A stretch of 64,000 bases of DNA from Shewanella jiangmenensis (GTDB lineage Bacteria > Pseudomonadota > Gammaproteobacteria > Enterobacterales > Shewanellaceae). The translations under genes and the position numbers were made by a program. Positions 44,726 through 54,832 of this stretch are shown here, piece after piece. The stretch is from the NCBI RefSeq assembly GCF_018596335.1, contig NZ_JAHEPS010000001.1, forward strand, positions 310,001-374,000. Reading direction: 5' to 3'. Numbering within the stretch: the stretch's first letter is position 1; each line of letters begins with the position of its first letter. Below the pieces are notes generated by a model that had not been told where the DNA came from, did not search any database, and saw only the letters and a list, made by a program, of their open reading frames with translations.

Positions 44726-47700
44726 ATGCGTTTTATCCGGCATATCAGCATAGTGCTGTTCAGTCTGACCGTTGCGCTGCTGGCGTTTCAAGCCAAGCTG
44801 ACTCAGGACTTTCGCACCCTCACCGAGGAGCTGACACGAACCTATGATGAAGCCAGTCACAGCTTGGCGCTGGCACAGGAAGTGCGCAGCAGCTCCGATC
44901 ACCTCTCCAAGTTCGCCCGCGCATATGCCGTCACAGGCAATCCCAAATACCATGAGTTATTCAACTACGTACTGGCGGTTCGTAACGGCCAGATGCCACG
45001 CGAGCGCGGCCATGAGTTCAGTTACTGGGATGTGATAGCGGCGCCCGGCGCCGAGATCCCGCCGCTGAGCAGCGGCAAAGCGGCCCAGCCAGCACTGATT
45101 GACGCCATGATTGCCGCAGGATTAAGCGACAGTGAACTGATACTGCTGAAACAGGCGCTCAATGCCTCCAATGAACTGGTGAGTATGGAGCGCCGCGCCT
45201 TTGATTTGGCTGCCGGCAAGAGTACCCCCGATGGCAAACCGGACTTGCCCGCGGCCAGCGCTATTGTGTTTGGCGACAGTTACTTCAGCGAAAAACGCAA
45301 AATCATGCTGCCGCTGTCGGACTTCTACGACTCTTTGAGTTCGCGGCAAATGGCCAGGATAGATGGCGCCGAAAAGGCGCTGCAAACCTTCAATCAGGAG
45401 CAGCAGTTCACCCTGGCACTGCTGGCGCTCTTTACCCTTGGCACCTTTGCGGCCATCTGGCGCTGGTACCTGCACCCGCTCAATGCCATGCAGGAAAAAA
45501 TGACCCAACATATTGAGAAACACGACTACCACTTCAGCCTTGAAGAAAATGACAAAGGCGCACTAAAACCACTCGCGGTGGCGCAAAACCGCCTGCTGGC
45601 GGAGGTCGCAACCCAGCTCGATAATAATCAGGCGCTTAAAGAGCTGTCGGATGCCACCCGTGGCTGTGACACCCTCACCGAATTCGGCGACAGGGTTATC
45701 CAATTTTTGATGAGCCGCTTTGGCTTTCCGCTGGCGGGGCTTTACCTGAAAACCGAAGATAACCTCGTGCGGGTAGCCGGGCTTGGTTATCCCGCCGATG
45801 CAGAGCGGGATGCTGCGCCAGACAGCCTGCAGCGGCGGATGCTCAAAGCCAAAAAGCCGCAATCGCTCAAGAACCTGGATGGCCATTATCGCCTGCCGAT
45901 GCTGGGCGGAGAGCTCGAATTATCAGAGCTGCATTTTTTGCCGCTGCAAATCAACAAACAAGCCATCGGCTTACTGGAACTTGGCTGCATCGGCGCGCTG
46001 CAAGGGGCTGTGCTGCACTGGCTTGAAGTCATCAGCACCGACCTTGCCATCGGCATGCGCCTGTCTTACAACCAGCAAAAACAGCAGGAAGCCGAGCGTA
46101 AAGTCAGCGCCCAGCTGCAATTTAACCAGCAGGTGCTGAACGCCATTCCCAACCCCATGTACTACATCAACGGCGAACAAACCCTGGTTGGCGTCAACAC
46201 CGCCTTTATCACCTTCTGTGGCCGCGCCGAAACTGAGATACTCGGCCGCAGCATCAGCGAACTTTACCCCATGGCCGCGAGCGACTTCAGCAGCGCCCAT
46301 CAGGCACTGCTGCGAACCCCCGGCAATCAGGATTATCAGGTCAGCCTCACCAATGCCGACGGTCAACCTCGTCAGTTCAGCGTGTATGAAGCCACCTATT
46401 TCGATGCCGAGCAGCAACCCGAAGGGGTGGTGGGGCTTTTGGTTGACATCAGCGAGCAGAAAGAATTTGAGCAGGCGCTGCAGCGCGCCAAAGAGGCCGC
46501 CGACGAAGCATCCCGCGCCAAGGGCGAGTTTTTGGCCAATATGAGCCATGAAATCCGCACGCCAATGAACGCCATCATTGGCATGTCCCATCTGGCACTG
46601 AACTCCAAACTCGATCCCAAACAGCGCCATTACGTGACCCGTATCGATCAGGCCGCCAAATCCCTGCTTGGCATCATCAACGATATTCTCGACTTCTCCA
46701 AAGTGGAGGCTGGCAAACTGCAACTCGACCACACCGATTTTGTGCTCGATGATGTGCTGGAAAATCTCTCCAATCTGCTTGGCATTCGCGCCGAAGAAAA
46801 AGGCATTGAGCTACTGTTTGATCTATCCCCCGAGTTGCCGCTTGGGCTGATTGGCGATCCGCTGCGCCTGGGTCAGGTGCTGACCAACCTGTGTGGTAAT
46901 TCGGTCAAGTTTACTGAAAAAGGTGAAGTCATCCTGCGCATCGCGCCGGTACAAACCGCCAGCGACAAGGTACTGATCCGTTTTGAAGTGCGCGACAGCG
47001 GCATCGGCATGAGCCCTGAGCAAATGGGCAGGCTGTTCCAGTCATTTTCACAGGCCGACGGCAGTGTCACCCGCCGCTTTGGCGGCACCGGCCTTGGGCT
47101 GACCATCTCCAAACATCTTGTGGAGCTGATGGGCGGCCAAATCCGGGTCGAGAGCACCCCGGGCAAAGGCTCAGTGTTCAGCTTTGAGGTGTGGCTTGGC
47201 CTGCAGGAAGCCCGCGCCCGCGAAAGCTATCAACCGGCGCAGGCGCTCAAAGGAAAACGCACCCTGGTGATAGATGACAATGAATCGGCGCGGGAAATCA
47301 TGAAAGGCTTGCTGGAAGCCATGAGCTTTAACGTGCAGGTCGAAGCGAGCGGCGCCGCAGCGCTTGCGGCGATGGCACAGGCAAATGAGCGCGGGGAGCC
47401 CTTTGAGCTGGTGTTTATGGACTGGCAGCTCCCCGGCGAAGACGGGCTGGAGATAAGTAAAAAAATCCGCGCCAGCGCCGGCGCCCAGCAACCCAAAATC
47501 ATTCTGGTCACCGCCTATGGCCGCGATTTTGCCATAGGTAACGATAACACCGAAAACCTCGATGGCTTGCTGATTAAACCGGTCAATCCGTCGCTGCTGT
47601 TCAACGCCATTGCCGATGCCTATGGCCAGCAGCTATCAAGCACGCCGCAGCACCAACAGACCCAGCGCCTCGACTTCCTGCACGGGCGTCACATACTGCT

Positions 47701-49009
47701 GGTGGAAGACAATATCACCAATCAGGAAGTCGCTGCCGGTATCCTTGAGCAGCACGGGGTTAACCTCACCATAGCCAACCACGGTCAGGAAGCCCTGAGC
47801 ATGCTTAACACCCACCCGGTGGAGCTGGTGCTGATGGACATGCAAATGCCTGTGATGGATGGCATTACCGCCACCCGTATTATCCGCGAGCAGCCAAGAT
47901 TTGCCGCCCTGCCCATCATTGCGATGACGGCCAACGCCATGGAGCAGGACATCAAGGCCTGCCAGCAAGCCGGCATGAACTCGCACATCAGTAAACCCAT
48001 AGACGTAAACCTGCTGTACGAGTGCCTGCGAAACTTTTTACCCGAGCGAGCAGCGGATAAAGCCGATGGCACAGGGTATGACTGCAACGCGGCTGACAGC
48101 GGTGCACCTGACGGCTCTGCAGAGAACAGAGCTGCAGCCGAAAGCACTGCGACTGACACGGTAGCGACTGAAAGAGGAGCGACTGACACAGAAGCAGCTG
48201 ACGTCCTTAACTCAGCCAGCGCGAAAGCGAGCGTTGAGCAGGCCGCAAGCCGCGCCGATGGCGTTATTGCAGAAGGCGGATTGCCCGGCTTTAACCCTGC
48301 TGAAGGCATAGCTCGCCTTGGAGGCAATGAGGAGAGATATTGGAAAATCACCGCCAATTTTATCGAGCAGCAGCTTCGCACTGAAGCCTCCTTCATGACC
48401 GCCATGCAGGCACGCAACAACAACACCATTGCGGATATCTGCCATGGCATCAAGGGCGCGGCGGCTAACCTTGCCATCCATCCTCTGACACAAATGGCGG
48501 CCGCGCTTGAGTCCCAATCCAAAGGACTGACGCTGCCAACCCAGCAGCAGGCAAGCGCCCTGTATACCCTGCTCGCAGAGCTTAAGCATGCGCTGCCGCC
48601 CGCGTATCAGCTATTGCAAGCAGCGCAGGAACCAACATCAACCGACACGGCCGCTCTGAATAACGGCGCTTCAAGTGCCAGTGCCTTAAGTGACGGAGCT
48701 TTGATTAAGGAGTCTTTGATTGAAGAGCCTTCGATTGACTGCGCACCGAATTCTGATTCTTTGACAGACAACACAGCACACAGCGACGCCCTGCCCGCAC
48801 ACTGGGAAAAAGCCATCGCGCACATCAGTCTGCTGGTATCCCAGGGCGATACCGAAGCCATCGACAGGGTGCAAGCACTGAGCGCAAGCTCAGCGGTGGC
48901 GGCCAAACACCTTCGAGGCCTTGGAGAGGCACTCAACCAATATGATTTTGTCCGCGCTCAGGCAGAGCTGGCAAAACTGCACTGCCCTTTGGAAAGTAAC
49001 TGTTTATGA
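44726..49009 (+). CDS. Large hybrid sensor histidine kinase (GAF-PAS-HK-REC-REC-Hpt)
   Basis: A 1427-residue membrane kinase. Helix 1 (about 5-25) and helix 2 (about 228-248, [15 protein letters not shown]) flank a periplasmic sensor of about 200 residues. Then come a GAF-like domain (about 300-445), PAS (about 460-585), HisKA with His608 in [10 protein letters not shown], and the ATPase domain ([20 protein letters not shown]). Receiver 1 follows with Asp899, receiver 2 ([13 protein letters not shown]) with Asp1038, an Ala/Thr/Asp-rich linker, and an Hpt domain with His1240 in [12 protein letters not shown]. After a second low-complexity linker comes a C-terminal helical tail. I start at ATG 44726 with GGAG eight bases upstream. 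The stop overlaps the next gene by ATGA. Signal unknown. Confidence 0.93.
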   Translation: MRFIRHISIVLFSLTVALLAFQAKLTQDFRTLTEELTRTYDEASHSLALAQEVRSSSDHLSKFARAYAVTGNPKYHELFNYVLAVRNGQMPRERGHEFSYWDVIAAPGAEIPPLSSGKAAQPALIDAMIAAGLSDSELILLKQALNASNELVSMERRAFDLAAGKSTPDGKPDLPAASAIVFGDSYFSEKRKIMLPLSDFYDSLSSRQMARIDGAEKALQTFNQEQQFTLALLALFTLGTFAAIWRWYLHPLNAMQEKMTQHIEKHDYHFSLEENDKGALKPLAVAQNRLLAEVATQLDNNQALKELSDATRGCDTLTEFGDRVIQFLMSRFGFPLAGLYLKTEDNLVRVAGLGYPADAERDAAPDSLQRRMLKAKKPQSLKNLDGHYRLPMLGGELELSELHFLPLQINKQAIGLLELGCIGALQGAVLHWLEVISTDLAIGMRLSYNQQKQQEAERKVSAQLQFNQQVLNAIPNPMYYINGEQTLVGVNTAFITFCGRAETEILGRSISELYPMAASDFSSAHQALLRTPGNQDYQVSLTNADGQPRQFSVYEATYFDAEQQPEGVVGLLVDISEQKEFEQALQRAKEAADEASRAKGEFLANMSHEIRTPMNAIIGMSHLALNSKLDPKQRHYVTRIDQAAKSLLGIINDILDFSKVEAGKLQLDHTDFVLDDVLENLSNLLGIRAEEKGIELLFDLSPELPLGLIGDPLRLGQVLTNLCGNSVKFTEKGEVILRIAPVQTASDKVLIRFEVRDSGIGMSPEQMGRLFQSFSQADGSVTRRFGGTGLGLTISKHLVELMGGQIRVESTPGKGSVFSFEVWLGLQEARARESYQPAQALKGKRTLVIDDNESAREIMKGLLEAMSFNVQVEASGAAALAAMAQANERGEPFELVFMDWQLPGEDGLEISKKIRASAGAQQPKIILVTAYGRDFAIGNDNTENLDGLLIKPVNPSLLFNAIADAYGQQLSSTPQHQQTQRLDFLHGRHILLVEDNITNQEVAAGILEQHGVNLTIANHGQEALSMLNTHPVELVLMDMQMPVMDGITATRIIREQPRFAALPIIAMTANAMEQDIKACQQAGMNSHISKPIDVNLLYECLRNFLPERAADKADGTGYDCNAADSGAPDGSAENRAAAESTATDTVATERGATDTEAADVLNSASAKASVEQAASRADGVIAEGGLPGFNPAEGIARLGGNEERYWKITANFIEQQLRTEASFMTAMQARNNNTIADICHGIKGAAANLAIHPLTQMAAALESQSKGLTLPTQQQASALYTLLAELKHALPPAYQLLQAAQEPTSTDTAALNNGASSASALSDGALIKESLIEEPSIDCAPNSDSLTDNTAHSDALPAHWEKAIAHISLLVSQGDTEAIDRVQALSASSAVAAKHLRGLGEALNQYDFVRAQAELAKLHCPLESNCL

Positions 49010-50139
49010 CCCAAGAAATTCTGATAGTCGATGACATGCCCGCCAATCTTGAAATGCTGCGCGGGATCCTGAGTCAGGAAGGATATCGGGTTCGCGCCGC
49101 CATCAACGGCAAACAGGCGCTGCAGCTTGCCGCCATCAAACCGCCGGACCTCATCCTGATGGACATCAACATGCCGGAGATGAACGGCCTCGAAGCCTGC
49201 CAGCAGCTTAAGGCAACGCCACTGCTAAACGACATTCCCGTGGTCTTTATCAGTGCCAACGAAGACATCAGCGCCATCGACAAGGCATTTCAGGCAGGCG
49301 GGGTGGATTATGTGACCAAGCCATTTCGGCCGCGAGAAGTGCTGGTGCGGGTAAAAAGCCAGCTGTCGCTGCAACAGTTAAAAAATCAAAAGGTGCGCCA
49401 GCAGCTGTTCAACAGCCTGTTTCAGCTTACGGCCGGCATCGCCCATGAGATAAATACCCCCCTTGGCGTCAGTGTCACGGCCGCGACTTTTATCAATGAT
49501 GCGGCAAGCAATGTCAGCACCGCCCTTGCTGAAAACAGTCTGACGGCAGAGCTGCTGGCCCAGTGTATGGAGCATGTCCGCGAAGGCACAGAGCTGATTG
49601 AAACCAATCTGCAGCGGGTGTCGTTATTAGTCGACCGATTTCGCGAGCTTGCGCAGGATCAGCGTGAATTCAGCCCCAACCGCTTTCGTATTAAAGATGC
49701 GGTGGGCATGGCCAGCAGCAGCTTTACCCATGAATTTGAGGAGAGCAATGTCAAACTGAATCTCGACGGCGGCGAGCTTGAATTTACCATGCCGCAGATG
49801 TTGCTGGTTGACCTCATTAAAGAGCTCATCCGTAACGCCCTGCACCACGCAAAACAACCGGACTGCCGCCTGATGCTGGCGCTGGCGTTTTCCCTCGATA
49901 ACAACACGCTTATCCTTGAGTTTCAGGACAATGGCCCGGGTATGGCCGATGCGGCGCTCGCACGCCTGTTTGAGCCCTTTTACACCAGCAAGCGCAGTGG
50001 TAAACACTGCGGCCTCAGCGCCTGTCGCATTCACAATCTGGTGTACTTCAACCTGTCGGGGCAAATTGAAACCAGCAGCGGTGAAGGCATGGGGCTTAAG
50101 TACCGCATCCAGATCCCCGAGCAAAAACCGGGCACCTAA
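49006..50139 (+). CDS. Response regulator-histidine kinase fusion protein
   Basis: A 377-residue cytoplasmic protein: an N-terminal receiver ([16 protein letters not shown], phospho-acceptor Asp53 in [19 protein letters not shown]), then an atypical dimerisation region with His147 in [11 protein letters not shown], then an ATPase domain ([19 protein letters not shown]). The C-terminal ATP lid is short and the G2 box reads GKHCGLSAC. It overlaps the hybrid kinase by four bases, so both are made together; the Hpt domain of the former is a plausible phosphate donor for this receiver. No DNA-binding domain, so the final output lies elsewhere. Confidence 0.9.
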   Translation: MTQEILIVDDMPANLEMLRGILSQEGYRVRAAINGKQALQLAAIKPPDLILMDINMPEMNGLEACQQLKATPLLNDIPVVFISANEDISAIDKAFQAGGVDYVTKPFRPREVLVRVKSQLSLQQLKNQKVRQQLFNSLFQLTAGIAHEINTPLGVSVTAATFINDAASNVSTALAENSLTAELLAQCMEHVREGTELIETNLQRVSLLVDRFRELAQDQREFSPNRFRIKDAVGMASSSFTHEFEESNVKLNLDGGELEFTMPQMLLVDLIKELIRNALHHAKQPDCRLMLALAFSLDNNTLILEFQDNGPGMADAALARLFEPFYTSKRSGKHCGLSACRIHNLVYFNLSGQIETSSGEGMGLKYRIQIPEQKPGT

Positions 50140-50167
50140 AACCGTGCTCCTATAACCGGACACCTAA
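50126..50167 (+). repeat. Three 14-base tandem repeats across a stop codon
   Basis: AACCGGGCACCTAA, AACCGTGCTCCTAT and AACCGGACACCTAA lie head to tail. The stop codon of the REC-kinase gene is the TAA at 50137-50139 in the first unit. Confidence 0.8.
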
Positions 50168-50628
50168 GCGGCGCAGGCTCCAGGTTAGGCAGCTCTTGGT
50201 CAGGCTTTTCTTGCTTAAATTCTTGGCTGGGCTTTTAGCTCCGGACACGCTCTGGCTCGGGCTAATGGCGAGGCCAATGCTGATGCTTTTAACTGCGCAG
50301 CATACGTCCTGCGATGCTAGCGCCCCGCTGCCTTGGGTGAAACCTGTCATCTTTTGCTCTCGATGGTAAAAGCATACAAGGCAATGCTTTACCTGTGCGG
50401 CCGTGCTCGGGTATCTTCATCCCATCGTTAACACAAAAACAATGTCAAAAAAGCGGGCTGAATTGGCGCAGAAAGAGCGCAGAAAGAATGCTGCAGCTCC
50501 TTAGAAAGAGCGCCGACATCAGATAAAAAGCAGCAATAAAAACAGCACCAGAGCGGGCTGCGGGCCGGTGGCAGATAGCTCAAGCCATACCGCCCGATTC
50601 AGGTGCACGCATAGAAAGGAGTCACACC
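50168..50628. other. Gene-free region between the kinase operon and the OsmC gene
   Basis: About 460 bases with no supported gene. It holds a hairpin GGTAAA-A-GCAT/ATGC-TTTACC (50365-50393, one bulge) without a T run, a short direct repeat GCGCAGAAAGA twice at 50468-50489, and A-rich DNA at 50420-50560, likely the promoter region of the OsmC gene. No clear terminator for the kinase operon was found. Confidence 0.5.
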
Positions 50629-51069
50629 GTGAGTTTTAGAACCCTAACCCAGTGGCAGGCAAGTGGCAGCGCCGCCGAAGGTGATTTCAATCGCGACCAC
50701 AGCATTACCTTTGGCAGCGGCCAGCAAATCAACGCCTCATCGGCGCCGGAATACAAAGGCAGTCCCGATAGGGTCAATCCGGAAGAAAGCCTGCTGGCGG
50801 CACTGTCGTCCTGCCATATGCTCACCTTCCTCGCCATCGCCCACCTTAAGCGTCTGCCGGTGAAAAGCTACAGTGACGAGGCTCTGGCCGAGCTTGGCAA
50901 ACGTGACGATGGCAAGCTTGCGGTGAATTACATGCAGCTTAATCCAAAGGTCGAGTTTGTTGACGGGGTTGAGGTGAGCCGCGAGACGCTGGAAAAGATG
51001 CATGAAAAAGCCCATGCCAACTGCTTTATCGCCAATACCCTTAACTGCGAAGTCGACATTCGCTTTTAA
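50629..51069 (+). CDS. OsmC/Ohr-like thiol peroxidase family protein
   Basis: A 146-residue protein of the OsmC superfamily, which reduces organic hydroperoxides with paired cysteines. The first family motif is visible as ESLLAALSSCHMLTFLAIA, and the second cysteine in KAHANCFIANTL. The start is GTG 50629 with AAAGGAG eight bases upstream. It is closer to the YhfA/uncharacterised OsmC branch than to Ohr. Which peroxides it handles is not evident. Confidence 0.85.
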   Translation: MSFRTLTQWQASGSAAEGDFNRDHSITFGSGQQINASSAPEYKGSPDRVNPEESLLAALSSCHMLTFLAIAHLKRLPVKSYSDEALAELGKRDDGKLAVNYMQLNPKVEFVDGVEVSRETLEKMHEKAHANCFIANTLNCEVDIRF

Positions 51070-51114
51070 ACTGGGTCAGCCGCCAATCGCGGGCGGCAAT
51101 AAATACAAACCATG

Positions 51115-51143
51115 CAAAGGCGCAGCCAAACGACTGCGCCTTT
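51115..51143 (+). terminator. Terminator after the OsmC gene
   Basis: AAAGGCGCAG-CCAAACGA-CTGCGCCTTTG followed by TTTT, 46 bases past the stop. Confidence 0.8.
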
Positions 51144-51212
51144 GTTTTGGGTGATGTTCAGCGTAACTCACACTGTTGCAGCAACATAAAAGCTGCAATA
51201 AAACCCGCCAAA

Positions 51213-51260
51213 ATAAAAACGGGCGGCACCGACCTGGGAACTACTTGGTCGGCACCGCCC
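51213..51260 (-). terminator. Long terminator after the S41 peptidase gene
   Basis: On the minus strand GGGCGGTGCCGACC pairs over 14 positions (two G-T) with GGTCGGTGCCGCCC and is followed by GTTTTTATTTT. Confidence 0.88.
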
Positions 51261-51332
51261 TTAAATCAAGCCATTACGGGTTTTCGCAATCGGCCTTTAC
51301 TCTTGTTGAAAATGGCTTAGTCAGAGAGTTTT

Positions 51333-54300
51333 TCAGCGAATATCGTCCGCTTCACCCTTTTCCCGCATCGGCTTTGCCTTTAACTCTGGCAGTGGCTCGG
51401 CGGCAATCTTGGCTTTCAAGAGTTCAAGCCCCTTGGCCAGCTGCGCATCCTCACCGTTAAAGGTGGCAAACGGCAGGTTATCCACTTCAACGTCCGGGCT
51501 GACGCCACGGCCTTCAATCACCCAGCGGCCATCCATCGCATACTGAGGATACTCGGCCACCCGCGCCATGCCCTTATCGGTCAGGGCGTTACGGCCAGAC
51601 AGCCAGACACCGGCGCCAGCGGTTTGCTTACCGACCAGCGGCGCAAGTCCGAGCGCCTTGATACCGGCAGAGAAGGTTTCACCATCGGAGTAAGTCAGCT
51701 GATCGGTGAGCACCACCAGATGGCCACGGAAGGTTTGCTGCATGTTGGTGTTGGCATCGCCGTGGGTGGGTTGCCAGAAGGCCCAGGCCTTACGCAGCAG
51801 TTTTTCAATCACCCAGCTGTCGATATTGCCGCCGCGGTTACGGCGCACATCGATGACCAGACCATCTTTGTCGTAGTTGGCGTAAAACTCGCGGGCAAAA
51901 CTGGCGATATCTTCTGCGCCCATGGCGTACAGGTGCAGGTAGCCGATGCGGCCCTGACTGTCGCTGCGCACCTTGTCGGCATTGTGGTTAACCCAATCCT
52001 GATAGCGAAGACCGGCCTCATCCTGCGACGACACCGGCGTCACCACGGTTTTCAGCACAGTGGCGCCGCGCTTTAAGGTCAAAAGCACCTGCTTTCCGGC
52101 CTGATTGCGCAGCGCCGCCGCCACCTCGGCGACATTGTTCATCCGCTTGCCGTTGATGGCGCTGATGATATCACCCTCTTTGGCATCCACGCCCGGGCGC
52201 GCCAGCGGTCCGGCCACCATAGGCAGCTCAGGGTCAGTTTTGAAGATATGACCGATTTTCACGCCCTGACTGCTTTGCTCAAGGCGTGCGCCGAGACCAG
52301 CCGGTTTCGGGGTATTGGCATCCTTGGGCACATCGCCGCCGCGCACCTGGGAGTGCAGCGCATCAAGCTCACCCATCATCTGCATAAAGAGGTCATTGAG
52401 CTCGTTGCGATCGGATACACGCTCCAGCAGTGGCAGGTATTTCTCGCGGGTCGCCTGCCAATCGAGGCCACGCATCTTCTTGTCGTAGAAGGAATCGCGG
52501 TGCATCAGCCAGGCATCATCAAACATCTGGCGCCACTCGGCGCGCGGGCTAAGCTCCAGCTGCCAGTCCTGGGTACGCACTTTGGCGTTGCCAAGGTCGC
52601 CCGGCAGCTTGTCGCCGCCATCCACAATCAGCAGTTCACCCGGATTGCTCTTTTTCGACAGCAACAGCTTTTTGCCATCCCGCGACAGCACATAACTGCC
52701 GATGTCATCACCGTAGGTATCAAGCTTTGGCGCAAGACCATCAAATTTAGCGGTTTTCAGCGCAGACTGGTTGCCGGCGATGTCTGAATCAAGCACATAC
52801 AGGCGGCCATCGGCGAGGGTCAGATTACTGAAGTTACCCGTGCCCACCGGCACCTGCCACAGGCGGCGGTTAAGACTATCCCACTCGACCTTGAGGCTTG
52901 GTTTTTCGGCTTTGTCGGCCTTATCGGCTGGGGCGCGACTAAGCTCGGTCGGGCGCTCGAACGGGAAGCGTGCCTTGGCTGTCAGCGCCAGCGCAAATAT
53001 GCCGGTACGGCGGTCAAACACCGGGCCCATGTTGCGATCGCCCCATGGCGCGCCCGGGGTGGCATTAAACTCACGGTTGGAGAGGAAATACAGCCACTCG
53101 CCATCGACACTGAATGAGGGCGAGAACGACTCATACTTGTCGCTGGTGACGCTTTGCTGTTTTTTCTCATCGACACTGTAAAGCACGACCTGGCTGCGAT
53201 TCTGACCAATCGGCTGCATGGATACGGCAATAAAGCGGCTGTCCGGCGACCAGATGATATCGCCAAAGGGACCAAGACCCTGATGGCCTTCGATAATCTT
53301 GCTGTTGCTGCCCTTTTGGGTGTCGTACAGATACAGGTTGCCCAGGTAGTCGTCGTGGGCGAGGAAGCGGCCATCGGGCGACGCCACCAGGCTCATACGC
53401 ATCGCCGACGCATCCTTGGTAAGCTGCATCGCGCCTTCACTGCCATCGGCCGGGAAGCGCCACAGCTCCTGCTCGCCGGAGGCGTCGCTGATGCCGTAAA
53501 CGTAGCGGCCATCTTCACTCAGCACCGCATTGCGGATGCGGCTGTCTTTTGGCAAATCAACCTGCACCAAACGGCGGCCATCGGCTGCGGCAATCGCCAC
53601 CTGACTGCGGGCGGTGATCACGGCTTTGTCGCCTGAAGGAGCAAAGCGCACGTCGGTGACGTAATCCATTGGGTTATTGACCCAGCGGGCACGGCGGGCG
53701 GGGAAATCGCTCACCAGATCAAGCGGCAGCAGCTCATCTTTGCCAGACGCGATATCCAGCACCCGGATATCGGCGCCCATCTGGAACACCAGTTTGCCGT
53801 TGCTGATGCGGGCGGCGCGGATTTGAAAATCCTTATAGGTGCTGTGCTGCTTGAGGTCATCGCCCTTGGCACTTAAGGAATAGAGGTTATCGTTGCCATC
53901 GGCGTCACTGATAAAGTAAATACGGCCATTCCAGCTCATGGGCTGGCGCAGTGAGCCCTGATGGTCTTTTATCAGCCGTTCGGCCTCGGCCTTGCTGCCA
54001 AGCTTGTAGCGCCACAGCTCGCCACGGGCACCACCGCGGTACACCTTGGCGTTATCGCCGGTGGCCTGCAGGCCAAAACGGACGAAATACAAATACTCGC
54101 CGCTGTCATCCAGCGCCCCTTCGATGGCATCGGCAAGTGGCAGGTCTTCCACTGCCAGCGACTCAGGGCTGACCAGTCTCAGCACCCAATGATTGGCCGG
54201 ACCGAAAGCATTGTCGGTGGTATACAGCACCCGGCCATCCTTGCTCCAGCCCTGCAAGCGCACGCGGCTGTTTTCAAAACTGAGACGCTTGGCTTCGCCG

Positions 54301-54590
54301 CCGCCGATGGGCATCACATACACTTCGTCGGCGCCATCGTAATTGGCCACAAAGGCCACCTGGCTGCCGTCGGGGGAAATCCTCGCCTGGGTTTCTTCTG
54401 CGGCATGGGTAGTCAGGCGACTGGCGCGCTGGCTGCCAAGTTCGGAGACCCACAAATCCCCTTCAGCGGTGTATACCAGGGTGTTTTGGTGAAGATCCGG
54501 AAAACGAAAATACCCGTCGCTGCCATGGGCCGGCAGGCCGAGAGTCCCGAGCGCCAGCAGACAGCTGGCCACAGAGAAGCGCAGTTTCAT
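51333..54590 (-). CDS. Tricorn-like S41 peptidase with beta-propeller and PDZ domain
   Basis: A 1085-residue exported protease. The signal peptide ends near LPAHGSDG. A WD40/TolB-like propeller region (about 30-330) has repeated SPDG motifs, and a second propeller spans about 330-660. A tricorn core follows, then PDZ (about 775-850, GPLARPGVDAKEGDIISAING) and the S41 domain with nucleophile Ser968 in LTYSDGETFSAG. The oxyanion-side motif VIDVRRNRGGN is intact. Such proteins trim peptides; here it would act in the periplasm. It lies next to an M61 peptidase on the same strand, 242 bases apart. Confidence 0.92.
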   Translation of the reverse strand: MKLRFSVASCLLALGTLGLPAHGSDGYFRFPDLHQNTLVYTAEGDLWVSELGSQRASRLTTHAAEETQARISPDGSQVAFVANYDGADEVYVMPIGGGEAKRLSFENSRVRLQGWSKDGRVLYTTDNAFGPANHWVLRLVSPESLAVEDLPLADAIEGALDDSGEYLYFVRFGLQATGDNAKVYRGGARGELWRYKLGSKAEAERLIKDHQGSLRQPMSWNGRIYFISDADGNDNLYSLSAKGDDLKQHSTYKDFQIRAARISNGKLVFQMGADIRVLDIASGKDELLPLDLVSDFPARRARWVNNPMDYVTDVRFAPSGDKAVITARSQVAIAAADGRRLVQVDLPKDSRIRNAVLSEDGRYVYGISDASGEQELWRFPADGSEGAMQLTKDASAMRMSLVASPDGRFLAHDDYLGNLYLYDTQKGSNSKIIEGHQGLGPFGDIIWSPDSRFIAVSMQPIGQNRSQVVLYSVDEKKQQSVTSDKYESFSPSFSVDGEWLYFLSNREFNATPGAPWGDRNMGPVFDRRTGIFALALTAKARFPFERPTELSRAPADKADKAEKPSLKVEWDSLNRRLWQVPVGTGNFSNLTLADGRLYVLDSDIAGNQSALKTAKFDGLAPKLDTYGDDIGSYVLSRDGKKLLLSKKSNPGELLIVDGGDKLPGDLGNAKVRTQDWQLELSPRAEWRQMFDDAWLMHRDSFYDKKMRGLDWQATREKYLPLLERVSDRNELNDLFMQMMGELDALHSQVRGGDVPKDANTPKPAGLGARLEQSSQGVKIGHIFKTDPELPMVAGPLARPGVDAKEGDIISAINGKRMNNVAEVAAALRNQAGKQVLLTLKRGATVLKTVVTPVSSQDEAGLRYQDWVNHNADKVRSDSQGRIGYLHLYAMGAEDIASFAREFYANYDKDGLVIDVRRNRGGNIDSWVIEKLLRKAWAFWQPTHGDANTNMQQTFRGHLVVLTDQLTYSDGETFSAGIKALGLAPLVGKQTAGAGVWLSGRNALTDKGMARVAEYPQYAMDGRWVIEGRGVSPDVEVDNLPFATFNGEDAQLAKGLELLKAKIAAEPLPELKAKPMREKGEADDIR

Positions 54591-54784
54591 CGAAGCAAAT
54601 ATCCTGTTGTATTTATATGAAGAAATAGGGTCGTCAACACCACTTGGCGAAACGCTATGCCACTGTCCTTGAGCCTGGCAATAACGCCAGACAGTAACAA
54701 AGTGCGGGGCGGCTCGTCAGCACAAATGACAAACAGAAGTTTTAGCAAATGTGTACAGGCCAACACAATCCGTTAACCGGACAC

Positions 54785-54809
54785 AAAAATGCCGGCGATG
54801 CCGGCATTT
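54785..54809 (-). terminator. Terminator after the M61 peptidase gene
   Basis: On the minus strand AAATGCCGGC-ATC-GCCGGCATTTTTG, 23 bases after the stop. It isolates the M61 and S41 genes. Confidence 0.85.
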
Positions 54810-54832
54810 ATTATCAGGTTACAGGATGGTTA

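Noticed and set aside
48050..48250. Repetitive Ala/Thr/Asp-coding segment as a possible repeat element
   Set aside because: It is in frame, codes a flexible linker between receiver 2 and the Hpt domain, and has no clean repeat unit.
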